Positions 24,906 to 38,193 of a stretch of DNA of 64,000 bases are shown here, piece by piece (positions within the stretch are counted from its first letter, which is position 1; every line of letters starts with the position of its first letter). The translations under genes and the position numbers were made by a program. This DNA is from Chamaecrista fasciculata. Taxonomy: Eukaryota; Streptophyta; Magnoliopsida; Fabales; Fabaceae. The DNA is taken from NCBI GenBank assembly GCA_003254925.1, contig QANZ01051560.1, forward strand, positions 62,001-126,000, given 5' to 3'. The notes under the pieces were generated by a model. The model ran no database searches. It had not been told where the DNA came from and worked only from the letters and a program-made list of their open reading frames with translations.

Positions 24906-25878
24906 AATATTTTTTTAGTATTTTCACCAATGCAAACAAAGAATTCCATTATCGTAATATCTTACAAAAATCAAATCGTTTTTTTAAATATTATTATTAT
25001 ATTTAAATTTTAGTTAAACTAAAAATTACATAAAATTTGCAAACTTGTATTCAGTTTAATTTAAAATAAAGGTAAACAAATTTTTAATTTCACATAACTA
25101 ATATATTTCTAAAAATATTAAATAAAGAAATAATAAAATATTATTACAAATTAAGTACAACTTAAATATGTTAGAATATGCTTTAATGCTTTTAAGATAA
25201 ACACCTATTCTGATGTACCAAATGGCAAAGTGCCTCTCCTTTAGCAATTTGATCATATATTATATATTAAATTATAAAAGTATTACTCGTTAGCTTGACA
25301 TGAAATTAAAGAAAAAGAAAAATTACTCTTACATATTCATGTATCTAACACACTTTAATGTACTTTTCATTATATAAAGTGCTCGCATTCTTAATTATCA
25401 CAACATATAAGATACCATGATTTTATAAACTATCCGCAAGATTCTATAATATATAATACCTCTCTCTCTCTCTCATATATGTTTGTGAGTGATGGTCAAG
25501 GTCAAGCTAGGACCTACGACCCAATATGATGGTCAAAATCTTGAATGTTTTGGACACAAGGGACCTACAACACAAACCCATCGTGGGTGCCATATATCCC
25601 TAAGGAGAAGGGTTGATTAATTCAATTCAATGATTGAGAAATTTAAAAAAAGGAGAAAAAAATAAGAAATTATATTAGAAGACAATATCATTGTGTCTTT
25701 GATTAATATAGGAAACATTGAATTTCCAAGTCAATTGTCATGACTCATGATCAATAACACAAACATAATAATGAGACAATAAAATTCCAAAAGTGCTATT
25801 GTCTTTATTAATTTGCATGACCCTAAGCAACAAGCATAATATCATCGTATTCAAATTTCAACTAGTTGATTTATTAAA

Positions 25879-26392
25879 GGTTAAAACTGTCATTTTAGTT
25901 CTAAATGTTCTAATATTTATTTTGGTCTTTAATATTTTAAAATGTTCAAAGTGGTCCAAAATGTTGGCAAAGTATTTCATTTTGATCTCAAACTATTGAA
26001 TATAGTCATGTTGATCTTATTTCAAGTTCGAATGTGCGAATTTAGAATAATGCATTATTCTTAAATAGTATTTTCTTCATCCAGTTGAGGTCGTGAGCAA
26101 ACAATATCAAATCGATACAAAAAGTAAATTGTTTGTTTCATGATCAAACAAGTAAAATCAATCATATCTCTCTTGTTTCAAATTCGAATTCGACAAATTT
26201 AGAGCTACGAGTTTCTCTTAACAAGTCATTTGAATTTGGAATGAGATACGAGAAAAATATGACTGAATTCAATAGTTTAAGACCAAAATGAAATATTTTG
26301 CCAACATTTAGGACTAATTTGAATATTTTGAAACATAAAAGATCAAAATAAACATTAAGACATGCATTTAGAACCAAAATAACTCTTTAACC
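25879..26392. mobile_element. MITE-like element (GGTTAAAACTGTCATTTTAG ends)
   Basis: The left GGTTAAAACTGTCATTTTAG and the right CCAAAATAACTCTTTAACC are inverted. Internal 'aaaatattt...ggtcctaaa' text recurs in the element at 27881-28381, so the two are related. Confidence 0.55.
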
Positions 26393-26824
26393 TCTCTTTA
26401 ATATAGAAATGAACTCATTGCCGAGTTTGATAATTTTGTTTGGAAAAAACCATGCATATAGAGGCCCTTTAATTCATTTGTCAACAAGCTCCCAAGGTTA
26501 TTTAAAACGTGAAAATGAATTTTCTAAACTTTAATTTAGAGTTATATTTTATTTTGTTTAATTTTGTTATTATTCTTTTGATCTTACTACTCTCAACACT
26601 TGATATAAGAATAGATATAATTGAATTGATTTTTCTTATAATAAAGTTCAAACAAACATATATATGAAAAGCCAACTAAATTGGAAAGAAAATGTATAAA
26701 TGTATGTTAAGTACTTTTTACTCTTCATAATATTATTGTAAGAAAAATTAAATTAAAAAAAAAAAAGAAAGAGACATGCATATAAAGCTCAAGTTATAGA
26801 GAGTCCCATACATATTTTTTTGGT

Positions 26825-27135
26825 AGCTACGAAGCATGGACACTTCATTTTGAAGGCGTATGTCGCTATGTTAGATAAGTGTCCGTGTTCGACACCCATA
26901 CGACACCCACAAGACACATATTCATAAATTTCAAAATATAAAATAAATTTTTTGTGACTTTGACATAAAAAACAATAAAAAAAATAGTGACAAATATAAC
27001 ATATATTATGAATAGATATTATAATTTTAAAGTTTTCATCAAAATTTATGAATTTTTAATTATTTATATATATTAATATATGCCATGTCGTGTTATATAA
27101 GTTTAAAAATTTGACGTGTCGATATGTCNTATTAT
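26825..27135. repeat. Dispersed repeat, copy 1 (GTGTCCGTGTTCGACACCC type)
   Basis: It contains CATACGACACCCACAAGACAC, then a TTTTTGTGACTTT segment, ATTTTTAATTATTTATATATA and CATGTCGTGTTAT. The same order occurs at 52690-53035. An N lies at 27129. Confidence 0.65.
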
Positions 27136-27795
27136 ATTTGAGTTTTCTACACACCTGGCGACTCAATCAGGTTTTCTTTTGCCATGATTTTCACCGACAA
27201 AACGTCAAGTGTGTGATTGTGACCACAACTCACCTGCACCGTCCGATCTGATGGGCCCCACTTTCCTGAATCACCACAATTCACATCTTAAATAAACCAT
27301 TTTTGGATCATAACGTCAACAAATTGTCAGAATTATTAAATAAACAAATCTCACATGACTCCTCATCAATCTCATAAACTGACCTTAATAAAAAATAATT
27401 AATAATAATACCCAGAGGCTTATAATAAGTTTATACGGCACCCCATTTGTATTTAATTATAAATTAAAAATATAATTTCAAAATGTACCAATCAATTACT
27501 CTGCCTTTCTGGTTGGATCAAGGATTGATTATTCAAACCAAAATATAGGAATATGGAAAGAAATTGTTTGAGCGTTCTCCCAAAAATTAGCATAATCAAA
27601 ATTAAAATGATAAAAAAGTTAAAAACAACTTTTCACATGTTGATTGTTCTTCTTTCAGGAGATAGGGATGTGTGATCTATCTGTATGATTCTAAATTCTA
27701 AAATAACGCACCAATATATATTCCCTTTTAATTTAAACTAAGGCAATTTATCATACTTATAAATAAGAAAGGATTCTACAATAACATAGAACTAA

Positions 27796-27850
<55 letters not shown>
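27796..27850. repeat. (AAT)n microsatellite
   Basis: About 18 tandem AAT units. Confidence 0.95.
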
Positions 27851-27880
27851 GTTCATTTACAAATTCTAGCTATATAAATA

Positions 27881-28381
27881 GGTCAAAGGGTCATTTTGAT
27901 CCTTAACATTCATTTTAGTCTTTTATGTTTCAAAATATTTAAATTAGTCCTAAACATTAGAAAAATGTTTCATTTTGGTATCAAATTATTGAATTTGTTT
28001 ATATTTATCTTATATCTTATTTTAAGTTCGAACTTGTTAAGAGTATCTCGTAGCTTTAAATTTGTCACATTCGAACTTCAAATGAGATATATGATCAATT
28101 TCGTTTATTTGACTATGAAAAGTAGTCTACTTTCATGATCGATTTGACCTCGTTTGCTGTCGGCCCCAATGGATAGAGAAAGTACTATTTGTAAACAATA
28201 TATAGCTCGGAACTCGTCACATTCGAACTTCAAATAAGAGAAATATAACTATATTCAAAAGTTTGGAACCAAAATGAAATATTTTTCCAATATTTAGGAT
28301 GAATTTGAATATTTTGAAACATAAAGGACCAAAATGATCATTAGGGCATATTTAGGACCAAAATGATCCTTTGATTTGACC
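27881..28381. mobile_element. MITE, 501 bp, near-perfect 9-bp duplication
   Basis: The ends GGTCAAAGGGTCATTTTGATC / GATCCTTTGATTTGACC are inverted. The flanks ATATAAATA and ATATAAAAA match at 8 of 9 bases. It is related internally to the element at 25879-26392. Confidence 0.65.
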
Positions 28382-30338
28382 ATATAAAAATAAGGTCTAT
28401 TTTGGGGGAAATAAAGTGGGCTGTTGGAATGGCCCCAGTAATATCTCAGGCCCAAAACACAAAGTTGGGACTGTAGGCTCCTTTCAAATTTTCTTGACTT
28501 TAATGCAAATAATATGCAACGTGAGTCCTTTTTTTTTTTTTTGAATAACTTCATTTATTTTTTGGTTACATTAAAATTTTTTTTACAACGGTTACATTAA
28601 ATTATTAATTATATGAAACTTTTAATAAGAAGACTTAAATATGCTAATCTAGGAACGATCATGGTTGTAACTTGTAAATATTCTTTCCATATTGGAATAG
28701 TCAAGAAAATTAGGCTAAGTTTGATTCTCATATATAAAAAGTAAAAATAATTTTTTAAAATTATTTTAGGAGTTCAAAATATTTCTTAATAATTTATTAA
28801 GTTTTAGATTTTAAAATATTTTTTGATGTTCTAAATTTTAAAACCAAATAAAAAAATAATGTCATCAAATATATTTTTTATTTTTTTTAATTTTAAAAAA
28901 TAGGAAATTATTCTCGAAATCAAATAGACCCTTAATCCCTATTCCTAAATTTATGGGTGAGCACTTACCGAGTTAAAAACAATATATGTTTTAGCTATGG
29001 GTTAGGTTGGGCTAGTATCAATATGTTTTAGCTTCTCAACTTGTAGCGAACCAATCTGCAAGACTATCAATTAATTTTGATCGGGAGTTTGCAGGTTGAA
29101 AGCATAAAAGTTTTTTTTTTTCTCAAAGAAAGCATAAAAGTTTAAACAACCACAAATATTAATGGTGGCAAAATGTAGTGACAACTAGGAATGTTCAAGG
29201 GTTGTGTTCGATTTAGGAGAGATTGATTTCGTCCATTATTTTATTTGGCGGGTTGGTTTGGGTTGACTAAAGAAAATAATTGAATTAATTCAAATCAAAG
29301 AATAACGGATTGAGTTGAATTGACAAGTTGTCCTATTAAATTTTTTTTATATATATATATATATATTTTCTCAATTTAGCTCCTCTTAATTTTTTTTTCA
29401 ATTTAATCCTTCACAATTCTTTTTCAAGTATTAAATTGATAATAAAAATTTACAAATAGATCAAATTGTAAAAATAATATTATTTGAAAAATTAAAATAT
29501 AATTTTGACTAAATAAAAAATTAATTTAATTTTTTATTTTCTATTTTGTGGGCAGGAGAGTTGAATTGAATTGAACGGTTTCAAAATCTTAAAACTCACG
29601 ATCTAACCCTAATCATAATGAGTTTAAATTTTTGAACATAAACCAATTCATCAGTCTAAGCCGAACCAACTCAAACAAGCGAGTTAAGTTAATTTTGTCA
29701 AGTTAGATTGAGTTGATAACTGGTTGATTTGGACTCATTATTTTATACACTAGAGACATAAAGAATTAGGGATTCGGTAATAAAAAAACAATGTACAAAG
29801 GACTATGTTGAGAAAATATACGTGTGTGTTGGTTCGGTTTCACACTTTCACCACACCTCAACTTGCAACCTAACCCGCACAATGGCGATTCCAAAAATTT
29901 AGAACCAGATTAATATGTGAACTCCAACCAATACAACTCAAACTTGGTTTTTCTCTGTATTTTTGTAGGTTTGTAAGTTAGCCCTAACCAACACATTCTT
30001 AATTTTTCTACAAAATTTTAGACCGGTTGACCCAGACCTAAACTTATACATTAATATAATCAACACCTAAGATATTAAATAGAAAAACAGTAATAAATTT
30101 TGCGAAATCAACGATTGAACAGTTGAACAATGCAGGGTCAAATTATAACCAATGTGGTGGGTAGGGATGATGATTAAAAAAGATGTATAATGTACTAGGA
30201 AGTGTTGATGATATATTTGAAAGAGCGAAAACAGTTTTTGGCAGCCAAATTGAATGGCATATAATAGTAAATGAACGTCCCAGATTGGGATGATAGTGTG
30301 AGACTGTGAGTGTGTGAGTATGAGTTTATTATATAATA

Positions 30339-30634
30339 GGCTTAAGTGCACTTTTGGTCCCCTAATTTTTTTGTTGCAATTTTGGTCCCCTAACTTTTGA
30401 AAACGTCTCAATTTGGTCCCTTAAATTTTTTGTTGCAATTTTGGTCCCCTAACTTTTGAAAACGTCTCACCATTGGTCCCAAGTTAGGGGACCAAAGTTG
30501 AGACTTTTGCAAAAGTTAGGGAACCAATAGTGAGACGTTTTCAAAAGTTAGGGGACCAAAATTGTAACAAAAAAAGTTAAGGGACCAAATTGAGACTTTT
30601 GCGAAAGTTAAGGGACTAAAATTACACTTAAGCC
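30339..30634. mobile_element. Mutator-type MITE, 296 bp, perfect 9-bp target duplication
   Basis: The ends GGCTTAAGTGCACTTTTGGTC / CTAAAATTACACTTAAGCC are inverted. TATATAATA flanks both sides (30330-30338 and 30635-30643). The interior holds a tandem duplication of a unit containing GCAATTTTGGTCCCCTAAC. Confidence 0.85.
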
Positions 30635-31132
30635 TATATAATATATAATATAGGGAATAGCCTCATTGTGTTTCTCACCAACCAACTCAATAGAAAGTTG
30701 ACCATACTTATTTCACTCCTCATTTAATCCCTTTAACTAACTCATTTATTTCTCTACTGCTCATTATATCATTCTCAGTTTCTGACTACAACATCTCACT
30801 TTCTCCATGATTCTCTTCTGTTCTTTTTCCTTCTTCAATTCCTTATATCACAAGCAAAGCAGAGCAAAGACTCTGCCTTTTAGTTTATACTGTTTAATTT
30901 TTCAAAATTATAAAACCAATACATATTATTCCCTTTATTATCTCTATAAATTACTTCTTACAAAATGGGTTTAGAGAAATAAATTGTATAATTTTTGTTT
31001 TTGGCTTACCCAATCTTTACACCTTTGCTCTAATTAATAACTTGACTAAATGTTGCATATGACACCTGACTACGGTGGGTAGCTTCAATCATAAGATCCC
31101 GAACTTTGTTTTTTTTTTTTACTTAAATAATA

Positions 31133-31720
31133 AGTAAATTACAGAGAAGATCCATGTGGTTTAGGGTACTATATCAAGATTAGGTGCCTGTGATTTGAAA
31201 AATTGCAATTTAGATACTGAAGTTTGCTCCGTTAGCAGAAAATGACCCTCCGTCCAAAATTCAATGAAAATTTGGGCTAAAATATCATTTTAAGACCCTA
31301 ACTATTAATTTTCAGTGTATTTGACTCCTTATTTCTATGAGGGAGGGATTTTGATGCAAAAATAGAAATTTTTCGAGGATTTTGACTCTAGCTATTGAAA
31401 AAATGGTTGAATATAATTGCAAAAGGATCTCTCAAATTCTGTCAAATCAGAAAATTTTTCAGTAGCTAGAGTCAAAGTCGTAAAAAAATTTCTATTTTTG
31501 CATCAAAGTCATTTCCTCATAGACAAGGAGTCAAATGCATATAAAATTAATAGTTAGGGTCTTAAAATTGTATTTTAGTCCAAATTTCTGTTAAATTTTG
31601 GACGGAGGGTTTTTTTCTGCTAATGAAACAAACCTCAGTCCCTAAATTGTAACTTTTCAAACCACAGGGATCCGATCTCGAAATACCCAAAATCATAGGG
31701 ACTTACTGTGTAATTTATCC
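31133..31720. mobile_element. Mutator-type MITE, 588 bp, perfect 9-bp target duplication
   Basis: The arms include AGTAAATTACAGAGAAG and, at the other end, CTTACTGTGTAATTTATCC. TAAATAATA flanks both sides (31124-31132 and 31721-31729). The inverted arms are long, about 250 bases each with divergence. Confidence 0.8.
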
Positions 31721-32441
31721 TAAATAATATCAAGCCGTTTATCCCTTAAACCAACACTACTTTTCGTGTGAGATGTATAATTTTTTTTTGTTGCTCGTCT
31801 GGTATTGGTGGCTTTGCTTTGATTAATCTATATTTTATTCGCGACCGGCACTTGGCTATAGTGAGACAATGTCTTTCAACAAGGGTAGTTATATTCACAA
31901 AATCTCAAATTTAGACCTTATTTAAGTGATACCAAATCACATACTACTTAGATCAACATTATGTTTATGTGAGATGTATAGTTTGATATATATCAATGAA
32001 AAGAAAAAAGAAAAAGAAATTAATGGGGGTACTTGAAAATGCATTTAATTGTTTGGTGGTGCTGGTGTCATACTAGAAATGGGCTGAAACAGAACGGAGA
32101 GAGATGCTTGGACCACCATATATAGTGTGGTACTACTGTTTTAGATTGATTTGAAAGAGAAGGAAAGATCAGACATGTTTGGCTTATATTGAAAAGTAAG
32201 CCAAGCAAGCAAGAGAGAGGAAAATCAAATTAACGAGAACGAACCACTAGTCTTGGGAATTGCTACTTCCTCATATTCTGAGTTCTCAAATGAAGTAAGA
32301 CAAGCAGTATGTATCAGTGATCACTTTGCTTGTGAAGCAAAAACTCTCAGATTTTTAGAGTAACCCAACAATTTTATTTTCTCTCAACCTCATTTTCTCA
32401 CACACATTTTCAACCATCATCATCATCATCATCTGAAAACA

Positions 32442-33761
32442 ATGAAGAGGAGATTGTGCTGTTTCATGCTTGTTCTGCAAATATTGTGTTGGGTTTCTGC
32501 ATCCAAGAGATTTTTTCCACCCATTAACGATGCCATTTCCTTCACAGGTTAGTTTCATGAACACCCGTTTGATAATTAGTTCTTTCAAAAGTCTTTGATC
32601 TGTGAAATCCTCTTAATCTTGCTTACTTGACTTCTAGTCTTGGTACTTGTTTGAAAGGATGGCCTAGAAGAGAAATGAAATATATCACTTGTTCAGAAAA
32701 ATTTTCAATTTCAAGCATTCGAGTGGAAGTGGAAAGAGAAGGTTCTCCTCCACAAGAAGCTAGATTTGAATCCCATATAGATAAAAACAAAATATATAAT
32801 CATTTCAATTCTATCGATGCAACAAATATGGGTTTCTTCTAATAATTGATTTTGTTAATTTGTTTTTTAGAAAAAGTGAAATAGAATGTGAGTGTGCCTT
32901 ATGATTTCCCTCTAGTTTATTATATATTGAGCATTGTTAAGTTTGATATATTATATTCATAAAAAAAAGGCCACAGTTATGCAGGGTAACTTGAACTTAA
33001 GTAAAAAAAAAGAGTTAAGATTGTGTAAGATGATAGTACACTAACTCAATCCATCAAATTAGTAGTTAGAAATCAACCTAATGAGTTGAAATATTGAATC
33101 TAAATATTTTAATGGTATCTAAATCCAATTAATCAAAGGCTCACTCTATTTTGGATTTTTGGTTTGATCATTAGCCTTATTAAAATTTTGGGTCAACTGT
33201 GTCACTCTTTAGTGGTCAGATGTGCCACTCAGTAAGAGACTAATCACTGTATTCGACAGTGGATAAACTTTCCAAACAAGCCATAGACTCTAAGCATATT
33301 TTCTCTTCAAGAACCTTATTCATTCAACTGATGTATGTTCCATTCTTCTACATGCATTATTTAAGTTCTGTTCTTTCTTTAGCAGAACCAGAAGAGGCTC
33401 CACAGTCTTCACCATATGCTATAAAGTCTGAAAAGGTATGTATAATTTCTGGTATATATATCCTTGAGATACTCAAAGACACAAATACTAATTATCTCAA
33501 ATCTGTTTACACATCCCCTATATGTTAAAGGATATGTCAGAGACAAAGCAAGAAAAAGAAGATTATGAAAGAAGACCAGGAAGTGGGAAAGTAGGATCAA
33601 GACCACCAAGATGTGAACACAAGTGTTATGGATGCACACCATGTGAAGCCATTCAAGTGCCTAGTACTAATACAAGAAAAGCTCATTTTGGTATTCAATA
33701 TGCAAATTATGAGCCTGAGAGCTGGAAATGCAAGTGTGGCCCTTCCTTCTACAGCCCTTGA
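32442..33761 (+). CDS. EPFL: EPIDERMAL PATTERNING FACTOR-like (EPFL) secreted peptide precursor, three exons, 129 aa
   Basis: Exons: 32442-32547, 33383-33435, 33531-33761; the phases agree. The start MKRRLCCFMLVLQILCWVSA is a typical signal peptide, likely cut after VSA. The C-terminal mature region, preceded by GSRPP, has six cysteines: RCEHKCYGCTPC, then a 28-residue loop, then WKCKCGPSFYSP at the C-terminus, the EPF/EPFL cysteine-knot pattern. These peptides act outside the cell as ligands or antagonists of ERECTA-family receptor kinases in stomatal patterning and growth. The loop length and EAIQVP motif fit the EPFL1-3 type and not EPF1/2 or stomagen, but I do not assign a number. Exon 2 can start at 33383 or 33386 (AGCAG tandem acceptor), adding or dropping one alanine. 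Confidence 0.9.
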
Positions 33762-34830
33762 ACATTTTATATATATATATATAGTTAATTGGACCTGAAT
33801 CTTGCAATATGTATGTGTGTGAAGAAATTATATATATGTGAAATATTGAAAGATGTATATAGAGTGAAACCCAGAGTTTTATGGGTCCTCTGATACATCT
33901 TTCTGTCATGAATATGGTATTTGTATTATCCCTTTGTAGTTTAGTTTGTACAAACCTTAGATTTTAAGTCATTTGTGAAAATCTATCATGGTTGTGACTT
34001 GTGACTTGACAATATATATATGATGGAGAATCAATAATAATGGAGACCTTGGAAAAATCATATTCTAGAAAGAAGAAATGAATTATTGCTACCTAGGGAA
34101 TATTAGAGTTTGACTGGAAAATGAACTATGCTTTTATTATCTTGGAAATAAGAAGTAATAGCATCTAGTAAATATCTTTACTTTATTATCTTGGAAGTTG
34201 TTATATTTTTATTAGTTTTAAATTATCTTTGACTTGGGCTCTCTATATAAAGCCCCTTCTATCTTTTTGTAAGGGAGTTGATGCATAATTAAAAATATTA
34301 TTTAGATTATTGTCTCTCCCTCATTTCTTCTATTCTCCCTCTATTTCTCCCTTCTCCCTCAATTTCTCTACTTCCCCCTTATTTCTGTTTCTTCCCCCTC
34401 TGATTTCTCATTCTCTCCCTTATTCTCTCTTTGTTCTACATCAATATACTATTACAGTACTGACAATCTGCAAAATTTCATGAATTACTTTTACTAAACG
34501 ACCTTGGAGTAAAACATTTTCTGCATGAAACCAAGTTTTCTATAGCCTGCTTTTGATACATTAAGAAAATTCCAGAAGAAGCATCAGTAAGAACTGAGGT
34601 TTCTTCAATCTCAATTGGAAGGAGACCAAAACTACAGCAAATAGGCCCATGAAGTTTAAAAATCAAATCTGTAAATAATAGCATTCAATATTATATACTT
34701 AGAAAATTATCCATTCTAACCAAGCAAATGTAATTCTGTCCTATAAAACAATCATTCTTTTTTTCTTCAGATCTGCAGCTTCTATTTGCCTGGTTTTAAT
34801 ATACTTAAACAAGATTATATTTACCAACAA
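33762..34830. other. EPFL 3' flank and possible solo LTR region
   Basis: The EPFL 3' UTR should occupy the first ~200 bases. About 34070-34445 has the build of a Copia LTR: TCTCTATATAAAGCCCC as a TATA-like box, then a CT-rich tail with repeated TTCTCCCTC. I could not fix TG/CA ends or a target duplication, so solo LTR is only a guess. Confidence 0.3.
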
Positions 34831-34831
34831 T

Positions 34832-34915
34832 AGTTTGGTGTAGTGGTTGGTGAGCTACACTCTAAATGAGAGTATCTAATTTTGATCCCTAAAGCCAACA
34901 ATAAAACTCTTTTGG
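34832..34915 (+). mobile_element. tRNA-like SINE fragment
   Basis: TGGTGTAGTGGTTGGTGAGC resembles a tRNA box A, followed about 35 bases on by a decayed box B (AATTTTGATCC). A similar TTGGTGAGCTGCGCTCTGA fragment lies at 52265. The 3' end is unclear. Confidence 0.45.
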
Positions 34916-35284
34916 AGATTAGACAAAACTCATTTATGTGATTTCTACATTTCATGAGAAATAGTTTCTGGTTATTGGTTGGGGCAAACTACTTGATTCT
35001 TACAATATATATATACATATATAATTTTGATGGGTAAAACTCTTGTGGAATTTAGACAGGTGGTGAAGTAGGTAAATATTCATAATTTTTCTTTGATTTC
35101 CCATAGGCATTCTTCATGAGAAGTAATAGGTTTTTTTTTTGTCCATTATAAATATTTTTTATTAAAAACAATCTTGTATGAAGCATTATCAGACATTAAA
35201 TATGAACATTTCATCTAGTGAAGATTCAAACATGAATTCATTATGTTGTAAGAGATTAGTTCTTTCCGTTAGATCTAACTCTTC

Positions 35285-36070
35285 TTGATAGATCTTTCTT
35301 TAAGGTTGACCAAACTAAACTACCTTTATAAAGTTTGGATCTGGCATTTTCTCAATATGCAGCACACTTCTTCTGAAGAGCCAAATCTTGCTGTTAAAGT
35401 TCTGTGGTTTTGTTGGGCAATTTATTCCCACAGAAATGAGATCAAATTCAACATGGTGACCCCTAGTCCTCACAAGATTGTGGAAATTTGGAAAGAGGAA
35501 ACTTCCAAAATAAATTTTCTGTATCATGCTGCATAGGACCTCCATATTGTTGTCAACAATACCCATAGACAGATTTCAGTTCCTATCTTCCACTACCGTT
35601 GGAAACAAGGAGAGATCTTGATCACTGGTGAAAGATTCAAGATGAAAAAGAAGAATGTTTTTACTGTTTTTTGTTTCTCTAACAATAAGCCCTTGCTTCT
35701 GTTCTATTTCTGTGAATTTGGCAGGATTTCTTTAGAGGACACCTTCTTTAAAGGTCTCAGAAATTTCTTGGAGAATAGCAAGGATTTCAGGTCTGTTGAT
35801 GCTAGTATGGTTTGTAAACGAAAGTTCACTTCAAGAGGCAAACTGAGAGGAACAAGGCAGGATATAGAAATCATCAGAGAAGACATTAATGTAATGCTTC
35901 AAGATAGGGGTAACAGATGGAGGATCTTCCACTACAACCACAATCTGAGAACTAAGGATATCTGGCCTTGGATCGACAGCTACATCATTGGCACTTGTTG
36001 CTTTTTTTAGTTGTTTGTGTCCTTTGTCTTTCTTTCTCTCTGTTTAGTTCAATTCAAAAAAAAAAAAAAA
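35285..36070 (+). pseudogene. 5'-truncated LINE remnant with poly(A) tail
   Basis: A frame at 35285-35536 contains VLWFCWAIYSHRNEIKF and then a VEIWKEE stretch, like the region just before the RNase H domain in plant non-LTR retrotransposon proteins. A second frame at 35618-36010 in another phase is less certain. Both are followed by an A-only tract at about 36056-36070, as expected for a LINE 3' end. The reverse transcriptase and endonuclease are absent. It is a degenerate insertion and not a host gene. The family call rests on loose motif likeness. Confidence 0.5.
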
Positions 36071-36072
36071 TA

Positions 36073-36427
36073 GGGTAAATTACACTTTGGTACTCTGTGG
36101 TATTCTTCATTAACACTTTGGTACCCTTTGGAGCTATTTTGTAATTTTAACCATAACAAATTTTTCAAATTACATATTGACCCCAAAATTTTTTTAAAAA
36201 TTTTCATTTTAGTCCCTAGATAATATGTATTTAGGGACCTATTTGTAATTTTTGGGGTCAATATGTAATTTTTGTAAAATTTATTATGGTTAAAATATTA
36301 AAATACCTCCAAAAGGTACGAAAATGTTAATGGAGAATACCACAGAGTACCAAAGTGTCAGTTTTCAAACCACAAGGTGCCAAAGTGAAATAGGGTCAAA
36401 CCACATGGTACCAAAGTGTAATTGACC
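36073..36427. mobile_element. MITE (GGGTAAATTACACTTTGGTAC family), 355 bp
   Basis: The left GGGTAAATTACACTTTGGTAC is mirrored by GTACCAAAGTGTAATTGACC. It was inserted right at the poly(A) tail of the LINE remnant. The terminal words also resemble those of the larger element at 53846-55815. Confidence 0.75.
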
Positions 36428-36929
36428 AAAAAAATAATCAGACTCTTCATCATTAGCCTAAAGATAGTGTTTTTATAATAATGAGATGAGTATATATATA
36501 TTTGGCCAAAAAAAAAAAAGATGAGTATATATATATATAACTAAATAATAATAATAAAAAGTGTAGAATCTAACTGTTTATTATATCAAATGAGAAATAT
36601 CATTTTTGACCTGCAACTTTGTTCACGGGGAGATTTTTTAATTATCAACAAAAATACCATATTTAGATATCTTATAAGTTTTTCTTATTGTAGAATAATT
36701 AAAAATATCTAAAAAATCTTTACCAAAAAAAAAATCTATAAAATTGTGCATTTTATTACATTTAAGAGTATCGTCTAAATTCTNTAATTTTTTAATTCAC
36801 TATTTTTGACTAACCATAAGGGGTGGAGCCATATAATATAGTATAGATATAGAATAATTCTATGTTGAATGGTGATTTCAAAAATAAGAGAAAGATCTTA
36901 GAAGACAGTAAAATAGATAGTGTTATTAA

Positions 36930-37402
36930 GGGTGTGTTTGGATGGAGTGTCAAGGGGAGAATGGAGAAGAGTGGAAGGAACAAAAGATTAATTGTTGTTT
37001 GGATGTTTTTTTAGGGAGGAGAGGAATGTGCCTCCAAAGCACCCATTGGCACCCCAAAATCTAATTTTTGCTGGCACCCCAAATTGGGGGTCCAAGGATG
37101 GATTTGACAACTTTAATTTTTTTTAAGACAATTATACCCCATCATTTTATTAATATTATTGAACTTTCTAAACTTTAATATTATTTAGTACAAATTCAGG
37201 GACCAAAATGTATAAAATTATTTCAAATTTAGGGATAAAATATTATTAATTTAGCAAGATTATCATGTGTCTATTCCTTTTCTCACTAAAAACTCTCAAA
37301 CAACATATCTACTCAGTCCATTAATATCCTCTCCACTCCACTCTATTAGTGTCCATTAATGTCCTCCCCTCTCCATCCTCACTGAAACTCCCAAACATAG
37401 CC
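36930..37402. mobile_element. PIF/Harbinger Tourist-like MITE, TAA target duplication
   Basis: The left GGGTGTGTTTGG and right CCAAACATAGCC are inverted, with TAA on both outer sides (36927-36929 and 37403-37405). The interior has no frame. Confidence 0.7.
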
Positions 37403-37610
37403 TAAGGTTCTAAGAGTCTTGAAAATCAATTGTTTGAGCTAACAAAGTTTGGCAAATAATTAACATGCTTTAAAGATGCTTAACAAATGAGTAACGAATG
37501 TTTTAACATTTTAGAGAACAAAGAAAACATATTTCTTTCTCTTAAAATACATCAAATTTGTTAGTTATTAAATATAAAAAGATTAACCTCAATCTTAGTC
37601 TTTAAATTTT

Positions 37611-38193
37611 GGCAAAAACACTAATTTCGTCGCTAAACTTTACATCAATTGTCAATTTCGTCGCTAATCTTTTTTTTTTTTTTGCAGTCAATTTCGTTCC
37701 AATGTTTTATATTTTGATCAATTTTATTATTTGCTTACTTAAGCCAAATATTAACAACAAAATTTACGTGGTTAATGATATGTAATATAAAATTTATAGA
37801 AAAAGAAACTTGAATCGATCCTAACTCAAATTGAAAAACAAGATGCAATCTGTCGTTAATTTATTGAAATAAGTTAGTCAAATGATAAAATTGACCAAAA
37901 TATAAAATATTGGGGATGAAATTGACCACAAGAAAAGATTAGGGACAAAATTAACAGTTAGTATAAAGTTTGGGGATGAAATTAGTATAAAGATTTGAGT
38001 TTCTTTTTCTATCAATTTTACATTACTTATCATAAGTCACATATATTCTATCGTGAATATTTGATGAAAGTAAGTGTAAAAGATAAACTTGACAAAAATA
38101 AATAAACATCGGGGACGAGATTGACAATAAAAAAAATTTGGGACGAAATTAACAGTTGGTGTAAAGTTTGGGGACTAAATTAGTATTTTTGCC
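37611..38193. mobile_element. MITE with long inverted repeats (GGCAAAAACACTAATTTCG)
   Basis: The left arm GGCAAAAACACTAATTTCG is matched in reverse at the right end (GGACTAAATTAGTATTTTTGCC). The inner 'cgaaattgac' words also mirror. It ends about 170 bp before the coatomer zeta start codon, so it may overlap the promoter. No target duplication was found. Confidence 0.65.

Larger units (their letters stand above)
24906..32441. other. Gene-poor AT-rich region with scattered MITEs
   Basis: Apart from the listed elements (25879, 26825, 27796, 27881, 30339, 31133) I see no coding region. 28960-29760 has GGGTTGG-type repeat fragments. 30650-30900 is pyrimidine-rich and promoter-like, but no gene follows it. 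32100-32441 is the probable promoter and 5' UTR of the EPFL gene. Confidence 0.55.

Noticed and set aside
33409..33909. Minus-strand frames across the EPFL gene
   Set aside because: They are shadows of the well-supported plus-strand exons and TA repeats.
35618..36010. 130-residue frame as a host gene
   Set aside because: It sits between a LINE-like frame and a poly(A) tail, with no splice structure or recognisable host domain; treated as LINE decay.
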